From Pseudoduganella lurida (lineage in GTDB: Bacteria > Pseudomonadota > Gammaproteobacteria > Burkholderiales > Burkholderiaceae_D): a stretch of DNA of 64,000 nt. The notes under the pieces were generated by a model. That model worked only from the letters and a program-made list of their open reading frames with translations, searched no databases and was not told where the DNA came from. The DNA lies in the NCBI RefSeq assembly GCF_007830455.1, contig NZ_VLLB01000014.1:18617-82616 (forward strand), written 5' to 3'. Each line of letters starts with the position of its first letter. The first letter of the stretch is position 1. The position numbers and the translations under genes were made by a program. Shown here one piece after another: positions 27,004 to 35,690 of this stretch.

Positions 27004-29159
27004 GCGCCACCGATACCCTGCGCCGCTGCGGCGCCGCGCTGGCGCTGGCCTGCCTGGCACTACTGCAGACGCCTGCGCGAGCGCAGCAAGGCAACGCGAT
27101 CGAATCAATCACCGCCAACCAGCAGGGCGCGAACGTGATCGTGCGCATCGCGCTGAACCATGCGCCGGACAAGGCGCCGCTGGGCTTTGCCATCACCAAT
27201 CCGGCCCGCATCGCGCTCGATTTCGGCAAGACCGCCAATGCCACCGGCAAGACGTCGCAGGAAGTGAACCTGGGCGACCTGCGCAGCGTGAACGTGGTGG
27301 AGGCGGGCGACCGCGCGCGCCTCGTGCTGAACCTGAAGCGCACACTGAATTACGCCACCGCCATCGACGGCAGGAACGTGATCGTGACGATCGACGGTTC
27401 GGGCGGCACCGCCACGGCCCTCGACAGCCGCGGCCTGCCGGTGACGGCGCCCGCTGCCACTACGGCCGCAGCATCGGTCACCGCACCGGTCAGGGTGGCC
27501 GGCAAGCCCTCGCTGAAAGGCATCGACTTCCGCCGCGGCAGCGAAGGCGAAGGCCGCATCATCGTCGACCTGCCGAACAACCAGGTGGCCGTGGATGTGC
27601 GCCAGGGCCCGAAAGGCGTGACCGTCGACTTCCTCAGGACGGCCATGCCGGAAGCGCTGCGCCGCCGCCTCGACGTGACCGATTTCGGCACGCCCGTCAC
27701 GCGCGTCACCACGTCGCCGCAGGGCGACAACGTGCGCATGCAGATCGAGGCGAAGGGCCTGTGGGAGCAGAGCGTGTACCAGAGCGACACGCAGCTGGTG
27801 GTGGACGTGAAGCCGATCAAGGAAGACCCGAACCGGCTGGTGCAGGGCACCCAGGGCTACCGCGGCGAGAAGGTGTCGTTCAACTTCCAGAACATCGACG
27901 TGCGCGCCGCGCTGCAGGCGATCGCCGACATCTCGGGCCTGAACATCGTCTCGTCCGACAGCGTGACGGGCAGCCTGACGCTGCACCTGAAGGAAGTGCC
28001 GTGGGACCAGGCGCTGGACGTGGTGCTGCAGGCCAAGGCGCTGGACATGCGCAAGAACGGCAACGTGATCTGGATCGCGCCGAAGGAAGAGCTGCTGACC
28101 AAGGAAAAGCTGGAGCTCGAGCAGCGCGCCCAGATCGCCGACCTGGAGCCGCTCAAGTCCGAGATCTTCCAGCTGAACTACCAGAAGGCCGAGGCGTTCA
28201 AGATGGTGTTCGGCCTGGATGGCGGCGGCGACGTGAAGAACCGCATCCTGTCCAAGCGGGGCAGCGCGATCATCGAACCGCGCACCAACCAGCTGTTCGT
28301 GACCGACATCCCGTCGCGCCTGGAGGAAGTGCGCAAGCTGATCGCCAAGACGGATATCGCCACCAAGCAGGTGCTGATCGAGGCCCGCATCGTGGAAGCC
28401 AACGACGGCTTCACGCGCAACCTGGGCGCCAAGCTGGGCTTCGCCGATTTCAAGGGCACGAACGGCGGCAATCACGCCCTCGTCAGCGGCAACATGACGG
28501 GCGCCGGCCAGCTGACCGGCCAGGTGGAGATGACGGATGCGACGAACGACTTCGGCAACACCCAGTTCATCAACCTGCCGGCCGCACCGATCAATGGCGT
28601 GGCGGCGGGCAGCCTGGCCGTGTCGCTCTTCAATTCGGCCGCCAACCGTTTCCTGAACCTGGAACTGTCGGCGCTGGAAGCCGATGGCACGGGCAAGATC
28701 ATCTCCAGCCCGCGCGTGGTCACGGCCGACAAGTCGCCGGCCATGATCGAGCAGGGCCTGGAGCTGCCGTACCAGGTGGCCACCAGCAGCGGCGCGACGT
28801 CGATCGTGTTCCGCAAGGCCAACCTGCGCCTCGAGGTGGTGCCGCAGATCACGCCGGACGGCAATGTGGTCATCGACGTGGACGTGAACAAGGACAGCGT
28901 GGGCGCCGAAACGCGCGCCGGCTTCGCGATCGACACGAAGCACGTGAAGACCCAGGTGATGGTGGAGAACGGCGGCACCGTGGTGCTGGGCGGGATCTAC
29001 CAGCAGACCGAACGCACCACCATCTCGAAGGTGCCGCTGCTGGGCGACGTGCCGGTGCTGGGCTACCTGTTCAAGAACACCAGCCGCACCAACGAGAAGA
29101 CCGAACTGCTGGTGTTCATCACGCCGAAGATCGTGGCCGACAAGCTGTCGTCGCGCTGA
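27000..29159 (+). CDS. pilQ: Type IV pilus secretin PilQ
   Basis: PilQ is the outer-membrane pore through which the pilus emerges. A signal peptide (about residues 1-29, ending in ARAQ) precedes two AMIN peptidoglycan-binding domains (about 35-135 and 165-265), then secretin N-domains and the C-terminal secretin barrel, whose signature VPLLGDVPVLGYLFK is near the end. At 719 residues the protein is complete. The ATG overlaps the pilP stop. Together with the preceding four genes it gives a full alignment complex; the motor and pilin genes are elsewhere. Confidence 0.96.
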   Translation: MSATDTLRRCGAALALACLALLQTPARAQQGNAIESITANQQGANVIVRIALNHAPDKAPLGFAITNPARIALDFGKTANATGKTSQEVNLGDLRSVNVVEAGDRARLVLNLKRTLNYATAIDGRNVIVTIDGSGGTATALDSRGLPVTAPAATTAAASVTAPVRVAGKPSLKGIDFRRGSEGEGRIIVDLPNNQVAVDVRQGPKGVTVDFLRTAMPEALRRRLDVTDFGTPVTRVTTSPQGDNVRMQIEAKGLWEQSVYQSDTQLVVDVKPIKEDPNRLVQGTQGYRGEKVSFNFQNIDVRAALQAIADISGLNIVSSDSVTGSLTLHLKEVPWDQALDVVLQAKALDMRKNGNVIWIAPKEELLTKEKLELEQRAQIADLEPLKSEIFQLNYQKAEAFKMVFGLDGGGDVKNRILSKRGSAIIEPRTNQLFVTDIPSRLEEVRKLIAKTDIATKQVLIEARIVEANDGFTRNLGAKLGFADFKGTNGGNHALVSGNMTGAGQLTGQVEMTDATNDFGNTQFINLPAAPINGVAAGSLAVSLFNSAANRFLNLELSALEADGTGKIISSPRVVTADKSPAMIEQGLELPYQVATSSGATSIVFRKANLRLEVVPQITPDGNVVIDVDVNKDSVGAETRAGFAIDTKHVKTQVMVENGGTVVLGGIYQQTERTTISKVPLLGDVPVLGYLFKNTSRTNEKTELLVFITPKIVADKLSSR

Positions 29160-29180
29160 CCGGCCGGATATCGTCACATC

Positions 29181-29240
29181 GGGGACAGGCACCTATTTTC
29201 GGGCAACACAGGTGTTGCCCGAAAATAGGTGCCTGTCCCC
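29181..29240. repeat. 29-bp perfect inverted repeat downstream of pilQ
   Basis: The arms 29181-29209 and 29212-29240 are exact reverse complements and begin or end with GGGGACAGGCACC/GGTGCCTGTCCCC. Only two bases separate them. A short TTTATA follows. It could act as a very strong hairpin terminator for pilMNOPQ. It contains the GGGCAAC and GGGGACAG motifs seen in the other dispersed palindromes of the window, so it is probably a member of the same family. Confidence 0.8.
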
Positions 29241-29334
29241 TTTATAGTCCACTTTATACACGCCGGTTCCCTTTCAAAGGCCCCTTCGCGCGCACGGTTT
29301 ACAATGCTGGCACATGAGCTAATCCGAACACGCG

Positions 29335-30981
29335 ATGCAGAACGTATTTTTGGTAGGACTGATGGGCGCCGGCAAGACGACGATCGGCCGCCTGCTGGCG
29401 CGCAAGCTGGGCCTGCGTTTCGTGGATTCCGACCACGAGATCGAGGCGCGCACCGGCGCCACCATCCCGTGGATCTTCGAGATCGAGGGCGAGCCGAGCT
29501 TTCGCCGCCGTGAAGCGGAAGTGATCCGCGACCTGTGCGGCCAGCAGGGCATCATCCTGGCCACCGGCGGCGGCGCGATTCTGAATCCGGAGTCGCGCGC
29601 GCTGCTGCGCGAACGGGGCACGGTCGTCTACCTGCGTGCCAGCGTGCCGGCCATCCTGTCCCGCACCAGCCACGACAAGAACCGCCCGCTGCTGCAGACG
29701 GCCGACCCGCGCGGCAAGCTCGAAGCGCTGCTGGGCGAGCGCGAACCGCTGTACCTGGAGATGGCGCATCTCGTCGTCGATACGGGGCGTCCTAACGTAC
29801 AATCGATGGTCCAGATCATCATCAACCAGCTGGACGCGCTGGCCTGCCAGGCGGCGCCGAACTGTACCACCCATGCGGAACCCTCGATGAACGAACAAAC
29901 CAATATCCTGCTGAACGTGGAGCTGGGCGAGCGCAGCTATCCGATCTCGATCGGCCCGGCCGTGCTGGACGATCCGGCGCTGCTGGCGCGCCACGTGGGC
30001 GGCCGCAAGGTGGCGATCGTCACCAATACCACGGTCGCGCCGCTGTACCTGGAACGCGTGCAGGCGCCGCTGGTCGCCGCCGGCAAGGAAGTCATCACCG
30101 TCGTGCTGGAAGACGGCGAGGAGTTCAAGAACTGGTCCAGCCTGATGCAGATCTTCGATGCGCTGCTGGCCAACAAGTGCGACCGCAAGACCACGCTGGT
30201 GGCGCTGGGCGGCGGCGTGATCGGCGACCTGACGGGCTACGCGGCCGCATCGTACATGCGCGGCGTGGACTTCATCCAGGTGCCCACCACCCTGCTGTCG
30301 CAGGTCGACTCGTCCGTCGGCGGCAAGACGGGCATCAACCACCCGCTGGGCAAGAACATGATCGGCGCGTTCTACCAGCCGAAGGTGGTGCTGGCCGATA
30401 CGTCCACCCTGCAGACGCTGCCGCAGCGCGAACTGGCGGCCGGCATCGCCGAGGTGATCAAGTACGGACCCATCATCGACGAAGCGTTCTTCGCATGGAC
30501 CGAAGCGAACATCGGCAAGCTGGTCGCGCGCGACAAGGTGGCGCTGGCCTACGCGATCGCCCGTTCCTGCGAGATCAAGGCCGATGTGGTGCGCCAGGAC
30601 GAGCGCGAAGGCGGCCTGCGCGCCATCCTGAATTTCGGCCACACGTTCGGCCACGCCATCGAGGCGGGCATGGGCTACGGCGCCTGGCTGCACGGCGAGG
30701 CAGTGGGCTGCGGCATGGTGATGGCGGCCGACCTGTCGCACCGCCTCGGCTACATCGATGCGTCCACGCTGGAGCGCATCCGCAATGTCGTCGCGGCGGC
30801 CGGGCTGCCCGTCAAGGCGCCGGACCTGGGCACCGACCGCTGGCTCGAGCTGATGGAGGTGGACAAGAAGAACGAAGGCGGCGCCATCAAGTTCATCCTC
30901 GTCAAGCCGCTCGGCACGGCGGTCGTGACGACGGCGCCGCACGAGGCGCTGCTGGCCACGCTGGCCGCCTGCACGGAGTAA
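29335..30981 (+). CDS. aroKB: Fused shikimate kinase / 3-dehydroquinate synthase (AroKB, 548 aa)
   Basis: One uninterrupted frame encodes two shikimate-pathway enzymes. Residues 1-165 are shikimate kinase: P-loop GLMGAGKTTIGR, shikimate-binding DSDHEIEARTG and the conserved GGGAILNPESRALL. Residues from about 185 are 3-dehydroquinate synthase, with NAD/metal motifs GGGVIGDLTG, QVDSSVGGKTGIN and HTFGHAIE. A linker of about 17 residues joins them. The Met at residue 185 (29887) matches the usual AroB start, with only a weak ribosome site, so some AroB could be made by internal initiation. Elsewhere in betaproteobacteria the two genes are generally adjacent but separate; fused AroKB proteins are known in other lineages. 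Confidence 0.93.
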   Translation: MQNVFLVGLMGAGKTTIGRLLARKLGLRFVDSDHEIEARTGATIPWIFEIEGEPSFRRREAEVIRDLCGQQGIILATGGGAILNPESRALLRERGTVVYLRASVPAILSRTSHDKNRPLLQTADPRGKLEALLGEREPLYLEMAHLVVDTGRPNVQSMVQIIINQLDALACQAAPNCTTHAEPSMNEQTNILLNVELGERSYPISIGPAVLDDPALLARHVGGRKVAIVTNTTVAPLYLERVQAPLVAAGKEVITVVLEDGEEFKNWSSLMQIFDALLANKCDRKTTLVALGGGVIGDLTGYAAASYMRGVDFIQVPTTLLSQVDSSVGGKTGINHPLGKNMIGAFYQPKVVLADTSTLQTLPQRELAAGIAEVIKYGPIIDEAFFAWTEANIGKLVARDKVALAYAIARSCEIKADVVRQDEREGGLRAILNFGHTFGHAIEAGMGYGAWLHGEAVGCGMVMAADLSHRLGYIDASTLERIRNVVAAAGLPVKAPDLGTDRWLELMEVDKKNEGGAIKFILVKPLGTAVVTTAPHEALLATLAACTE

Positions 30982-30984
30982 GCC

Positions 30985-32115
30985 ATGGAAGAAACGCTCG
31001 CGCCCTATGCGGCCCATTCCGACGCGGGGCGTGGCCGCCGCGTCGCCGAGACGCCGCACGCATCGCGCAGCCAGTTCCAGCGCGACCGCGACCGCATCAT
31101 CCACAGCACGGCGTTCCGCCGGCTCGAATACAAGACCCAGGTGTTCCTGAACCACGAGGGCGACCTGTTCCGCACCCGGCTGACGCACAGCCTGGAAGTG
31201 GCGCAGGTGGGCCGTTCGCTGGCGCGCAACCTGCGTTTGAACGAGGACCTGGTGGAAGCGATCGCGCTGGCCCACGACCTGGGCCACACGCCGTTCGGCC
31301 ATGTGGGCCAGGATGTGCTGAACGAATGCATGGCGGACCACGGCGGCTTCGAGCACAACCTGCAGAGCCTGCGCGTGGTCGACCACCTTGAGGAGCAGTA
31401 CGGGTCTTTCGATGGCCTGAACCTGATGTTCGAAACGCGCGAAGGCATCCTGAAGCACTGCTCCGTCACCAATGCCCGGCTGCTGGGCGACGTGGCGCAG
31501 CGCTTCCTCGACAGGACGCAGCCGTCGCTGGAAGCGCAGCTGACCAACCTGGCCGATGAAATCGCCTACAACAGCCACGACATCGACGACGGCCTGCGCT
31601 CCGGCCTGATCACCATCGCGCAACTGGAGCAGGTGGATTTCTTCGGCCGCCTGTGGCGCGACGTGCAGGCCACCTTTCCCGGCCTGACGGGCCGCCGCGC
31701 CATCTACGAAACGCTGCGCCGCCTGATCACGGCGCTGGCGGACGACCTGATCGTCACGTCGCAGGCGCGCATCCTCGATGCCAACCCGCAGAGCATCGAC
31801 GACGTGCGCGCCGCGCCGCCGCTGATCCGGTTCTCGGACCCGCTGCGCAAGGATGCGACGGAACTGAAGCGCTTCCTGCGCGAGAACCTGTACCGCCACT
31901 ACAAGGTCAACCGCATGCGCCTGAAGGCCAGCCGCATGCTGCGCGAGCTGTACGACGCGTTCACGGCCGACCCGCAGCTGCTGCCGCCGGATTACCGCGA
32001 TCCGGACGGCGATGGAACGAAGCAGGCACGCCGCATTGCCGACTACATCGCCGGCATGACGGACCGCTATGCGATCCAGGTACACAGCCGCCTGTTTTCC
32101 CTCGAAGAACTGTGA
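30985..32115 (+). CDS. dgt: Deoxyguanosinetriphosphate triphosphohydrolase-like protein
   Basis: This HD-domain enzyme hydrolyses dNTPs to deoxynucleoside and triphosphate. The metal ligands are visible in RLTHSLEVAQVGR, the HD pair AHDLGHTPFGH and later DEIAYNSHDIDD. At 376 residues it is the shorter, non-enterobacterial type, for which substrate preference varies. It starts three bases after the aroKB stop, a common position in betaproteobacteria. A role in dNTP pool control is inferred from the family. Confidence 0.93.
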   Translation: MEETLAPYAAHSDAGRGRRVAETPHASRSQFQRDRDRIIHSTAFRRLEYKTQVFLNHEGDLFRTRLTHSLEVAQVGRSLARNLRLNEDLVEAIALAHDLGHTPFGHVGQDVLNECMADHGGFEHNLQSLRVVDHLEEQYGSFDGLNLMFETREGILKHCSVTNARLLGDVAQRFLDRTQPSLEAQLTNLADEIAYNSHDIDDGLRSGLITIAQLEQVDFFGRLWRDVQATFPGLTGRRAIYETLRRLITALADDLIVTSQARILDANPQSIDDVRAAPPLIRFSDPLRKDATELKRFLRENLYRHYKVNRMRLKASRMLRELYDAFTADPQLLPPDYRDPDGDGTKQARRIADYIAGMTDRYAIQVHSRLFSLEEL

Positions 32116-32195
32116 GTGCGCGCAAGCCCGGCCAGTGATTCGCTTGACCTTTGCCGCCGCTTGGACAAGGCTGATGAAGGCAAGGAGGAGCGATC

Positions 32196-32480
32196 ATGAG
32201 CGAGGAATGCACCATGGAAGAACAGTCCGAAGTTTCCCATCACCACGGCCAGCCGAACGGCAACGAACGCCGGCTGGCCGCCGTCGAGCGCGATGTGGCG
32301 GTGATCCGTTCGAACTACGCCACGCGCGAGGATGTGGTGCGGTTCGAATCGAAAGTGCAGGACCGCCTGTCCGGCATCGCCAGCCACGTCAACGAAATGG
32401 AAAACCGCCTGGTACGCTGGATCTTCGGCACCTTCGTCGCGCTGGCCGCCGTGGCCTTCACGGCCGGCAAGTTCATGTAG
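32196..32480 (+). CDS. Small membrane-anchored coiled-coil protein, unknown function (94 aa)
   Basis: The gene has a strong ribosome site (AAGGAGGAGCG) before its ATG. The protein has a charged N-terminus, a predicted coiled coil (about residues 25-72, ERDVAVIRSNYATREDVVRF) and one C-terminal membrane helix (IFGTFVALAAVAFTAGKFM). This layout resembles small XhlA/DUF1640-like proteins but no specific family is recognised. An alternative Met follows six codons later. It is downstream of dgt with an 80-base gap and is followed by a tandem repeat. Confidence 0.65.
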   Translation: MSEECTMEEQSEVSHHHGQPNGNERRLAAVERDVAVIRSNYATREDVVRFESKVQDRLSGIASHVNEMENRLVRWIFGTFVALAAVAFTAGKFM

Positions 32481-32510
32481 TTCAGCTGATGTCGTCCAGC
32501 GCATGCAGTT

Positions 32511-32606
32511 CGGCGCATGCAGTTCGCGCATGCAGATCAGTTCACGCAGATCAGTTCATGCAGATGAGTTCACGCAGATGAGTTCAGGCAGATGAGTTCA
32601 GGCAGG
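32511..32606. repeat. Short tandem repeat, 14-bp unit, between dgt region and mutY
   Basis: Five near-identical units of GCAGATSAGTTCA plus one variable base run from 32532 to 32601. Two more degenerate copies (GCATGCAGTTCG-like) precede them. The array lies between the stop codons of two convergent genes. The unit length is not a multiple of three and no coding frame uses it. Copy number is likely to vary between strains by slippage. Confidence 0.85.
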
Positions 32607-32623
32607 CGGAACCTTCCTGCCTT

Positions 32624-33748
32624 TCAGAACATCCTGCCCTGCGCAGCCGTCCCCAGCAATTCCACCAGCAGTTTCTTCACCGGCGCCGGCAGCGCCGCCT
32701 CGCCGATCTTGCCCACCTCCAGCCAGACGTAGCGCCCGTCCGCCGCCAGCGGTGCGCGCTGCGCCAGCCTGACGAGAAGCGGCACGATCTGCAGCCGGTA
32801 ATGGGTAAAGCCGTGAACCACCACATTGAGCCGCTCGCGCGACTCCGCCACGCCGAACGGCAGCAGCGCGCGTCCCACGCCTTCCTCGTCCACCTGCGGA
32901 TATGCGCCATCGTCCGCAGCCACATGGCCGGCCACTTCCGGCAGCGACAGCAGGCCGCCCCAGATGCCTGCACCGGGCCGCTGCTCCAGCAGCACCTGGC
33001 CTTCGTGCACCACCAGCAGCATCGTCGCGTGCTTTTCCGGCGTGGCCTTCTTCGGCTTGCGGACCGGCAGTTCGGCGACGCGGCCCGTCGCATATGCCAC
33101 GCAGCGCGACTGCATCGGGCAGCGCGGGCAGTCCGGGCTGCTGCGCGTGCACAGCGTGGCGCCCAGGTCCATCAGGCCCTGCGTGTACGACTCGATGTCC
33201 GCCTCCGGCAGCAGCGCTTCGGCACGCCGCCACATCGCTTCCTCGGTGCGGCGCTCGCCGGGGAAGGTATCGATGCCGAACACGCGGGCAAACACGCGCT
33301 TCACGTTGCCGTCCATGATCGCGGCGCGCGTGCCGTAGGAGAAGGCGGTGATGGCCGCCGCCGTCGAGCGGCCGATGCCGGGCAGGTCGGCCAGCAGTGC
33401 CGGGTCGGCCGGGAACACGCCGCCGTATTCGGCCACCACGCGCTGTGCGCACTTGTGCAGGTTGCGGGCGCGCGTGTAGTAACCGAGGCCGCTCCACTGC
33501 GCCATCACGTCTTCCACCGGCGCCGCGGCCAGGTCGGCCACGGTGGGGAAGCGCTCCAGGAAGCGCGCGTAGTAGGCCAGCACCGCGGCCACCTGCGTCT
33601 GCTGCAGCATGATCTCGGAAAGCCAGACGCGGTAGGCGTCGCGGGTGTTCTGCCAAGGCAGCGTGTGCCGGCCGTGCTGCTTCTGCCAGGCGATCAGCGC
33701 CGCGGAAAAGGTGGGGTCTGCGTAGGTCGTCAACTCGGTGTGCTGCAA
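32624..33748 (-). CDS. mutY: Adenine DNA glycosylase MutY
   Basis: MutY removes adenine mispaired with 8-oxoguanine. It shows the helix-hairpin-helix LPGIGRSTAAAI, the catalytic Asp in AIMDGNVKRV, the active-site Glu in WLSEIMLQQTQ, the 4Fe-4S ligand pattern C-X6-C-X2-C-X5-C in CTRSSPDCPRCPMQSRC, and a C-terminal NUDIX-like domain that recognises 8-oxoG. The TTG at 33748 with AGAAAG upstream is preferred; an ATG at 33793 would extend it by 15 residues into the end of the upstream gene. It belongs to a mutM-GTPase-mutY cluster. Confidence 0.94.
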   Translation of the reverse strand: MQHTELTTYADPTFSAALIAWQKQHGRHTLPWQNTRDAYRVWLSEIMLQQTQVAAVLAYYARFLERFPTVADLAAAPVEDVMAQWSGLGYYTRARNLHKCAQRVVAEYGGVFPADPALLADLPGIGRSTAAAITAFSYGTRAAIMDGNVKRVFARVFGIDTFPGERRTEEAMWRRAEALLPEADIESYTQGLMDLGATLCTRSSPDCPRCPMQSRCVAYATGRVAELPVRKPKKATPEKHATMLLVVHEGQVLLEQRPGAGIWGGLLSLPEVAGHVAADDGAYPQVDEEGVGRALLPFGVAESRERLNVVVHGFTHYRLQIVPLLVRLAQRAPLAADGRYVWLEVGKIGEAALPAPVKKLLVELLGTAAQGRMF

Positions 33749-33758
33749 GGTGTTCTTT

Positions 33759-35678
33759 CTAGGCTGCGGCCGCGAAGTCCGTGTGGATCGCATGGCCGAT
33801 GGCGTCCGCCAGCGCGGACAGCCGTTGTTTCTGTTGTTCCAGCGCCGCCCCCGAGGCCTCGAACGCGTCGATCTTCTGTTCCAGCGTGTCGGTGGCTTCG
33901 TGGATGCGCGCGATCGAGGTCTGGCGGTGCTTGAGCTGCTCGCGGTACTGCCGGATCTGGCTTTCCAGCGGCGCCATGACGACCTTCAGCCAGCCTTCCG
34001 TTTCCGCGTTGGCCGCCTTGAAGCAGCGCTTGACCTGCGAGGCGATGGTGTCGAAGAAGCGCTCCATCAGTACCACGCGGCTGGTGGTGAGCAGGGTGGC
34101 CGTGCCGAACTGCTTCTGGTAGATGGCTTCCACGCCGGCGATCTCGGCGCGGTACTTGGCCAGCGCGAAGGTGGGCGGCAGCGTGATGGCCAGGCCGTGT
34201 TCGGCCGAGAAGCGGCGGTACATCGCATCCATCATGCCGTGGATCTCGGCGATCTTGCGGTCCGATTCCTCCAGCTCGGCCTGCACGCTGGCGAAGAACA
34301 CGCGCACCGCGTCGCGCAGGCCGCTGGAGAAGTGGCTGCGCGCCATCGCGCCCCGTACCTGCAGCACGTGGTCGCGCAGCACGTCCATGCCCAGGGTGCC
34401 GTACAGCTCCGTGGACAGGCGCGTGAACACGGCACGCGTCGCCTGCAGGCGGAACAGGCTCGCATCGAATTCCTTTTTCTCGCCTTCGACGCGGCGCGCC
34501 ATGTGGGCGATCACATTGCGGTTCTTGCCGCGCAGGCTTTTCAGCTCGTGCAGCTGCTCGACGATGCCGCGCAGGCGGGCCGCCAGCATGGCCTGCTGTG
34601 CGCCGTCCAGCGCCTGCAGGTCCTCGGACAACCGCTTGCGCACGATGTCCATCTTTGCGGGAATCAGCTCGCCGAACAGCGCCCGTTCCAGTGCGCCGAT
34701 GCGGCTGCGCTCCAGCAGGTCCGCGTCGTGCGTGATCTTCGCCAGCAGCGCCTTGTGCGCCGAGACGGGGAACACCTGCCGCTCGGCCACGCCCAGCAGC
34801 TGCGCCGCGTGCACCTGCTGGCGCGCGATCTCGGCATCGACTTCGGCGGCCGGGCGCAACGCATCCCACATGCCGTCGATCTTGTTCAGCACCACCATGC
34901 GGCCGGCCCCGGCGCCGATGTGCTCGCGCCACACCTCGATATCGCTTTTCGTCACGCCCGTGTCGGCGGCCAGGATGAACAGCACCGCATGTGCATGCGG
35001 GATCAGGTTCAGCGTCAGCTCCGGCTCCGTGCCGATCGCGTTCAGGCCCGGCGTATCGAGGATCACGAGGCCCTGCTCCAGCAGCGGATGGGGGAAATTG
35101 ATGATGGCGTGGCGCCAGCGCGAGATCTCCACCATGCCGTCCGCCGTGACGGTACCGGCCAGGTCCGGGTCCTCCGGGTCATACAGGCCGTAGCGGCGCG
35201 CCTCGTCGACCGTGGCCTGCCGCGTTTCGCTCACCTGGCGGAACACGTCGTGCATCGCGCCGGCCGAGGTCACGTCCAGCGGCAGCACGGTCCAGGCGCG
35301 CGGGTCGTCACGGTAGTCGCTGGTGGAGAGGTTGGCGGCGCGCGTCTCGATCGGCAGCAGGCGGATCGACGGGGGCCGGGCGGGATCGTACAGCAGCTCC
35401 GTCGGGCACATCGTGGTGCGGCCTGCGGCGGAGGGCAGGATGCGCTGGCCATAGCCGGCAAAGAAGATCGCGTTGATCAGTTCCGACTTCCCGCGCGAGA
35501 ACTCGGCCACGAAGGCCACCGACAGCTTGTCGTCCGCCAGCCGGGCCAGCGTGCGGTCGATGCGCTGCGCCGTGGCCGCGTCCAGCAGGCCGGCCGCATC
35601 GACACCGCCGCGGTAGTTGCGCAGGGCCGCCGCCACGCCCTGGCGCCACGTGCTGTACTGTTCGAGATCCCTGACCAT
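33759..35678 (-). CDS. Dynamin-family GTPase (639 aa)
   Basis: This is a large GTPase of the dynamin superfamily, known for membrane binding and remodelling. The GTPase domain (about residues 50-330) has P-loop AEFSRGKSELIN, switch-I Thr in GRTTMCPTELL, G3 DTPGLN and G4 LNKIDG. A long helical region follows, with coiled-coil segments near the C-terminus. There is no obvious membrane helix, so membrane association would be peripheral. It lies between mutY and mutM on the same strand with short gaps (10 and 12 bases), implying cotranscription. Its cellular role is not known. Confidence 0.88.
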   Translation of the reverse strand: MVRDLEQYSTWRQGVAAALRNYRGGVDAAGLLDAATAQRIDRTLARLADDKLSVAFVAEFSRGKSELINAIFFAGYGQRILPSAAGRTTMCPTELLYDPARPPSIRLLPIETRAANLSTSDYRDDPRAWTVLPLDVTSAGAMHDVFRQVSETRQATVDEARRYGLYDPEDPDLAGTVTADGMVEISRWRHAIINFPHPLLEQGLVILDTPGLNAIGTEPELTLNLIPHAHAVLFILAADTGVTKSDIEVWREHIGAGAGRMVVLNKIDGMWDALRPAAEVDAEIARQQVHAAQLLGVAERQVFPVSAHKALLAKITHDADLLERSRIGALERALFGELIPAKMDIVRKRLSEDLQALDGAQQAMLAARLRGIVEQLHELKSLRGKNRNVIAHMARRVEGEKKEFDASLFRLQATRAVFTRLSTELYGTLGMDVLRDHVLQVRGAMARSHFSSGLRDAVRVFFASVQAELEESDRKIAEIHGMMDAMYRRFSAEHGLAITLPPTFALAKYRAEIAGVEAIYQKQFGTATLLTTSRVVLMERFFDTIASQVKRCFKAANAETEGWLKVVMAPLESQIRQYREQLKHRQTSIARIHEATDTLEQKIDAFEASGAALEQQKQRLSALADAIGHAIHTDFAAAA

Positions 35679-35690
35679 ATCGGCTGCGCC

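Noticed and set aside
32511..32606. Tandem repeat considered as a CRISPR array
   Set aside because: The units are 14 bp with a single variable base and no unique spacers, and no cas genes are present.
33759..35678. Dynamin-like GTPase considered as an anti-phage defence gene
   Set aside because: It is embedded between two core DNA-repair genes with tight spacing and there are no other defence genes, mobility genes or codon-use change nearby.
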